The position numbers were made by a program, and so were the translations under genes. A stretch of 64,000 nt of DNA from Pseudomonas sp. JM0905a. Its GTDB lineage: Bacteria > Pseudomonadota > Gammaproteobacteria > Pseudomonadales > Pseudomonadaceae. The notes under the pieces are model-generated. The model had not been told where the DNA came from, made no database searches, and saw nothing but the letters and a program-made list of their open reading frames with translations. This document shows positions 63,003 to 64,000 of this stretch, one piece after another. The stretch covers positions 186,001-250,000 of the forward strand of contig NZ_JACXBU010000003.1 in NCBI RefSeq assembly GCF_014700075.1, read 5' to 3'. Numbering within the stretch: the first letter of the stretch is position 1; each line of letters opens with the position of its first letter.

Positions 63003-64000
63003 TCACACTTGGCCGTACTGTTGACCGTGGCGCAGCCAGCGCTCCAATAGTGGACTGACATGTTGAGGCCAATGGGCCAGTAGCGCCTGGGCCGCGTCGC
63101 GCACGGCCGGCAGCAGATCGGCATCGCGCATCAGGTCGGCCACCTTGAACTGCAGCAGGCCGGTCTGGCGGGTGCCGAGCATCTCGCCAGGGCCGCGCAG
63201 TTCCAGGTCCTTTTCGGCGATGACGAAGCCGTCGCAGGTCTCGCGCATGATCGCCAGCCGTTCACGGCCGAGTTGCGACAGCGGTGCGTGATAGAGCAGC
63301 ACGCAGTGGCTGGCGGCGCTGCCCCGGCCAACGCGTCCGCGCAGCTGGTGCAACTGGGCGAGGCCAAGGCGCTCGGGGTTCTCGATGATCATCAGGCTGG
63401 CGTTGGGTACGTCCACGCCCACCTCGATCACGGTGGTGGCCACCAGCAATTGCAGGGCGCCGGCCTTGAACTCGGCCATCACCTCGGCCTTTTCGGCGGG
63501 CTTCATTCGCCCGTGGATCAAACCCACGCGCAGTTCGCCCAGCGCCGAGGAGAGCTCTTCGAAGGTGGTTTCCGCCGCTTGGCAGGTCAGTTCTTCGGAT
63601 TCTTCGATCAGGGTGCAGACCCAGTAAGCCTGGCGACCTTCGTGGCACGCGGCGCGGACCCGCTCGATCACGTCGATGCGGCGGCTGTCGGCCACCAGCA
63701 CGGTGTTCACCGGGGTACGGCCGGGGGGCAGCTCGTCGAGGATGGAGGTATCCAGATCGGCGTAGGCGCTCATGGCCAGGGTCCGCGGAATGGGTGTGGC
63801 GGTCATGATCAGCTGGTGCGGGCAGAGGCGGCCGTCCACGCCCTTCTGGCGCAGGGCCAGGCGCTGCTGGACGCCGAAGCGGTGCTGCTCATCAATGATC
63901 ACCAGGGCCAGGCGCTTGAACTTCACCTCGTCCTGGAACAGCGCGTGGGTGCCGACCACCATGGGTGTGCCGCCGGCGATCTGCTCCAGGGCGGCGGCGC
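63003..64000 (-). CDS. recG: ATP-dependent DNA helicase RecG (partial, C-terminal part)
   Basis: About 332 C-terminal residues of RecG, the branch-migration helicase for stalled forks and recombination intermediates. Visible motifs: Walker B variant IIDEQHRFGVQQR, motif III MTATPIPRTLA, motif V region VATTVIEVGVDVPNAS, and motif VI QLHQLRGRVGRG, with the C-terminal DLELRGPGEMLGTRQTG. The N-terminal wedge domain and Walker A lie beyond the window edge. The frame is continuous to the edge. Confidence 0.97.
   Translation of the reverse strand, partial: AAALEQIAGGTPMVVGTHALFQDEVKFKRLALVIIDEQHRFGVQQRLALRQKGVDGRLCPHQLIMTATPIPRTLAMSAYADLDTSILDELPPGRTPVNTVLVADSRRIDVIERVRAACHEGRQAYWVCTLIEESEELTCQAAETTFEELSSALGELRVGLIHGRMKPAEKAEVMAEFKAGALQLLVATTVIEVGVDVPNASLMIIENPERLGLAQLHQLRGRVGRGSAASHCVLLYHAPLSQLGRERLAIMRETCDGFVIAEKDLELRGPGEMLGTRQTGLLQFKVADLMRDADLLPAVRDAAQALLAHWPQHVSPLLERWLRHGQQYGQV

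Noticed and set aside
61505-63124. 71-codon N-terminal extension of the HDOD protein
   Set aside because: Overlaps the end of recG in sequence and shows no similarity; the ATG at 62911 is the natural start.

Overview
The window is chromosomal DNA from a high-GC gammaproteobacterium, almost certainly a Pseudomonas close to the P. aeruginosa lineage. Gene content and order, compared from memory, largely follow P. aeruginosa PAO1 from uvrD (PA5443) through pycR-pycA-pycB, aspA, adhA, purEK, pstSCAB-phoU, phoRB, ubiAC and rubA to recG (PA5345). Blocks not expected at this position are the AGCS transporter/asparaginase pair, a MocR-PaiB-GNAT group, a chaperone/adhesin remnant, a four-gene ABC exporter and a ParDE module. 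No rRNA, tRNA, IS element, prophage or CRISPR array was recognised.

Layout. 1-11.5 kb: Tim44-like membrane protein (cut by the edge), TetR regulator, UvrD, a PAS-GGDEF-EAL sensor, TrhP, a Zwf isozyme divergent from a HexR/RpiR paralog with a palindromic operator between them, a thioredoxin-like protein and a small charged protein. 11.5-17.5 kb: PycR, the two-subunit pyruvate carboxylase PycA/PycB, an EAL protein with divergent loops and, overlapping its stop, a lipoprotein gene with no AUG/GUG/UUG start. 17.5-27.3 kb: asparaginase, AGCS symporter and XRE regulator; two acetyltransferases and PaiB divergent from a MocR regulator; AspA and a LysR regulator. 27.3-29.1 kb: an AT-richer patch with a frameshifted fimbrial adhesin and an intact PapD-like chaperone but no usher.

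29.4-42.5 kb: AdhA; purEK behind a leader with a strong intrinsic terminator; small envelope proteins; YeaD; a MacAB-like exporter operon; YciA thioesterase; an MHS-family transporter; a sorbosone-dehydrogenase-like lipoprotein. 42.5-56.3 kb: the phosphate block, with pstS, pstC, pstA, pstB and phoU, an orphan response regulator, an M23 peptidase, ParDE, a CorC-like protein, and phoR/phoB. Pho boxes with 11-bp-spaced half-sites lie before pstS, pstC and phoB. 56.5-64 kb: a secreted COG4315 protein, UbiA/UbiC, two rubredoxins and their reductase, an HU-like protein, an SCP2-like protein, an HDOD protein and the C-terminal part of RecG.

Functional links. PycAB makes oxaloacetate, while asparaginase and AspA convert asparagine to aspartate and fumarate, so several neighbours feed C4 metabolism. 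PstSCAB-PhoU senses and imports phosphate and controls PhoR/PhoB, which in turn should act at the three Pho boxes. Rubredoxins and reductase supply electrons to oxygenases. Intergenic regions carry at least three families of inverted-repeat (REP-like) elements.
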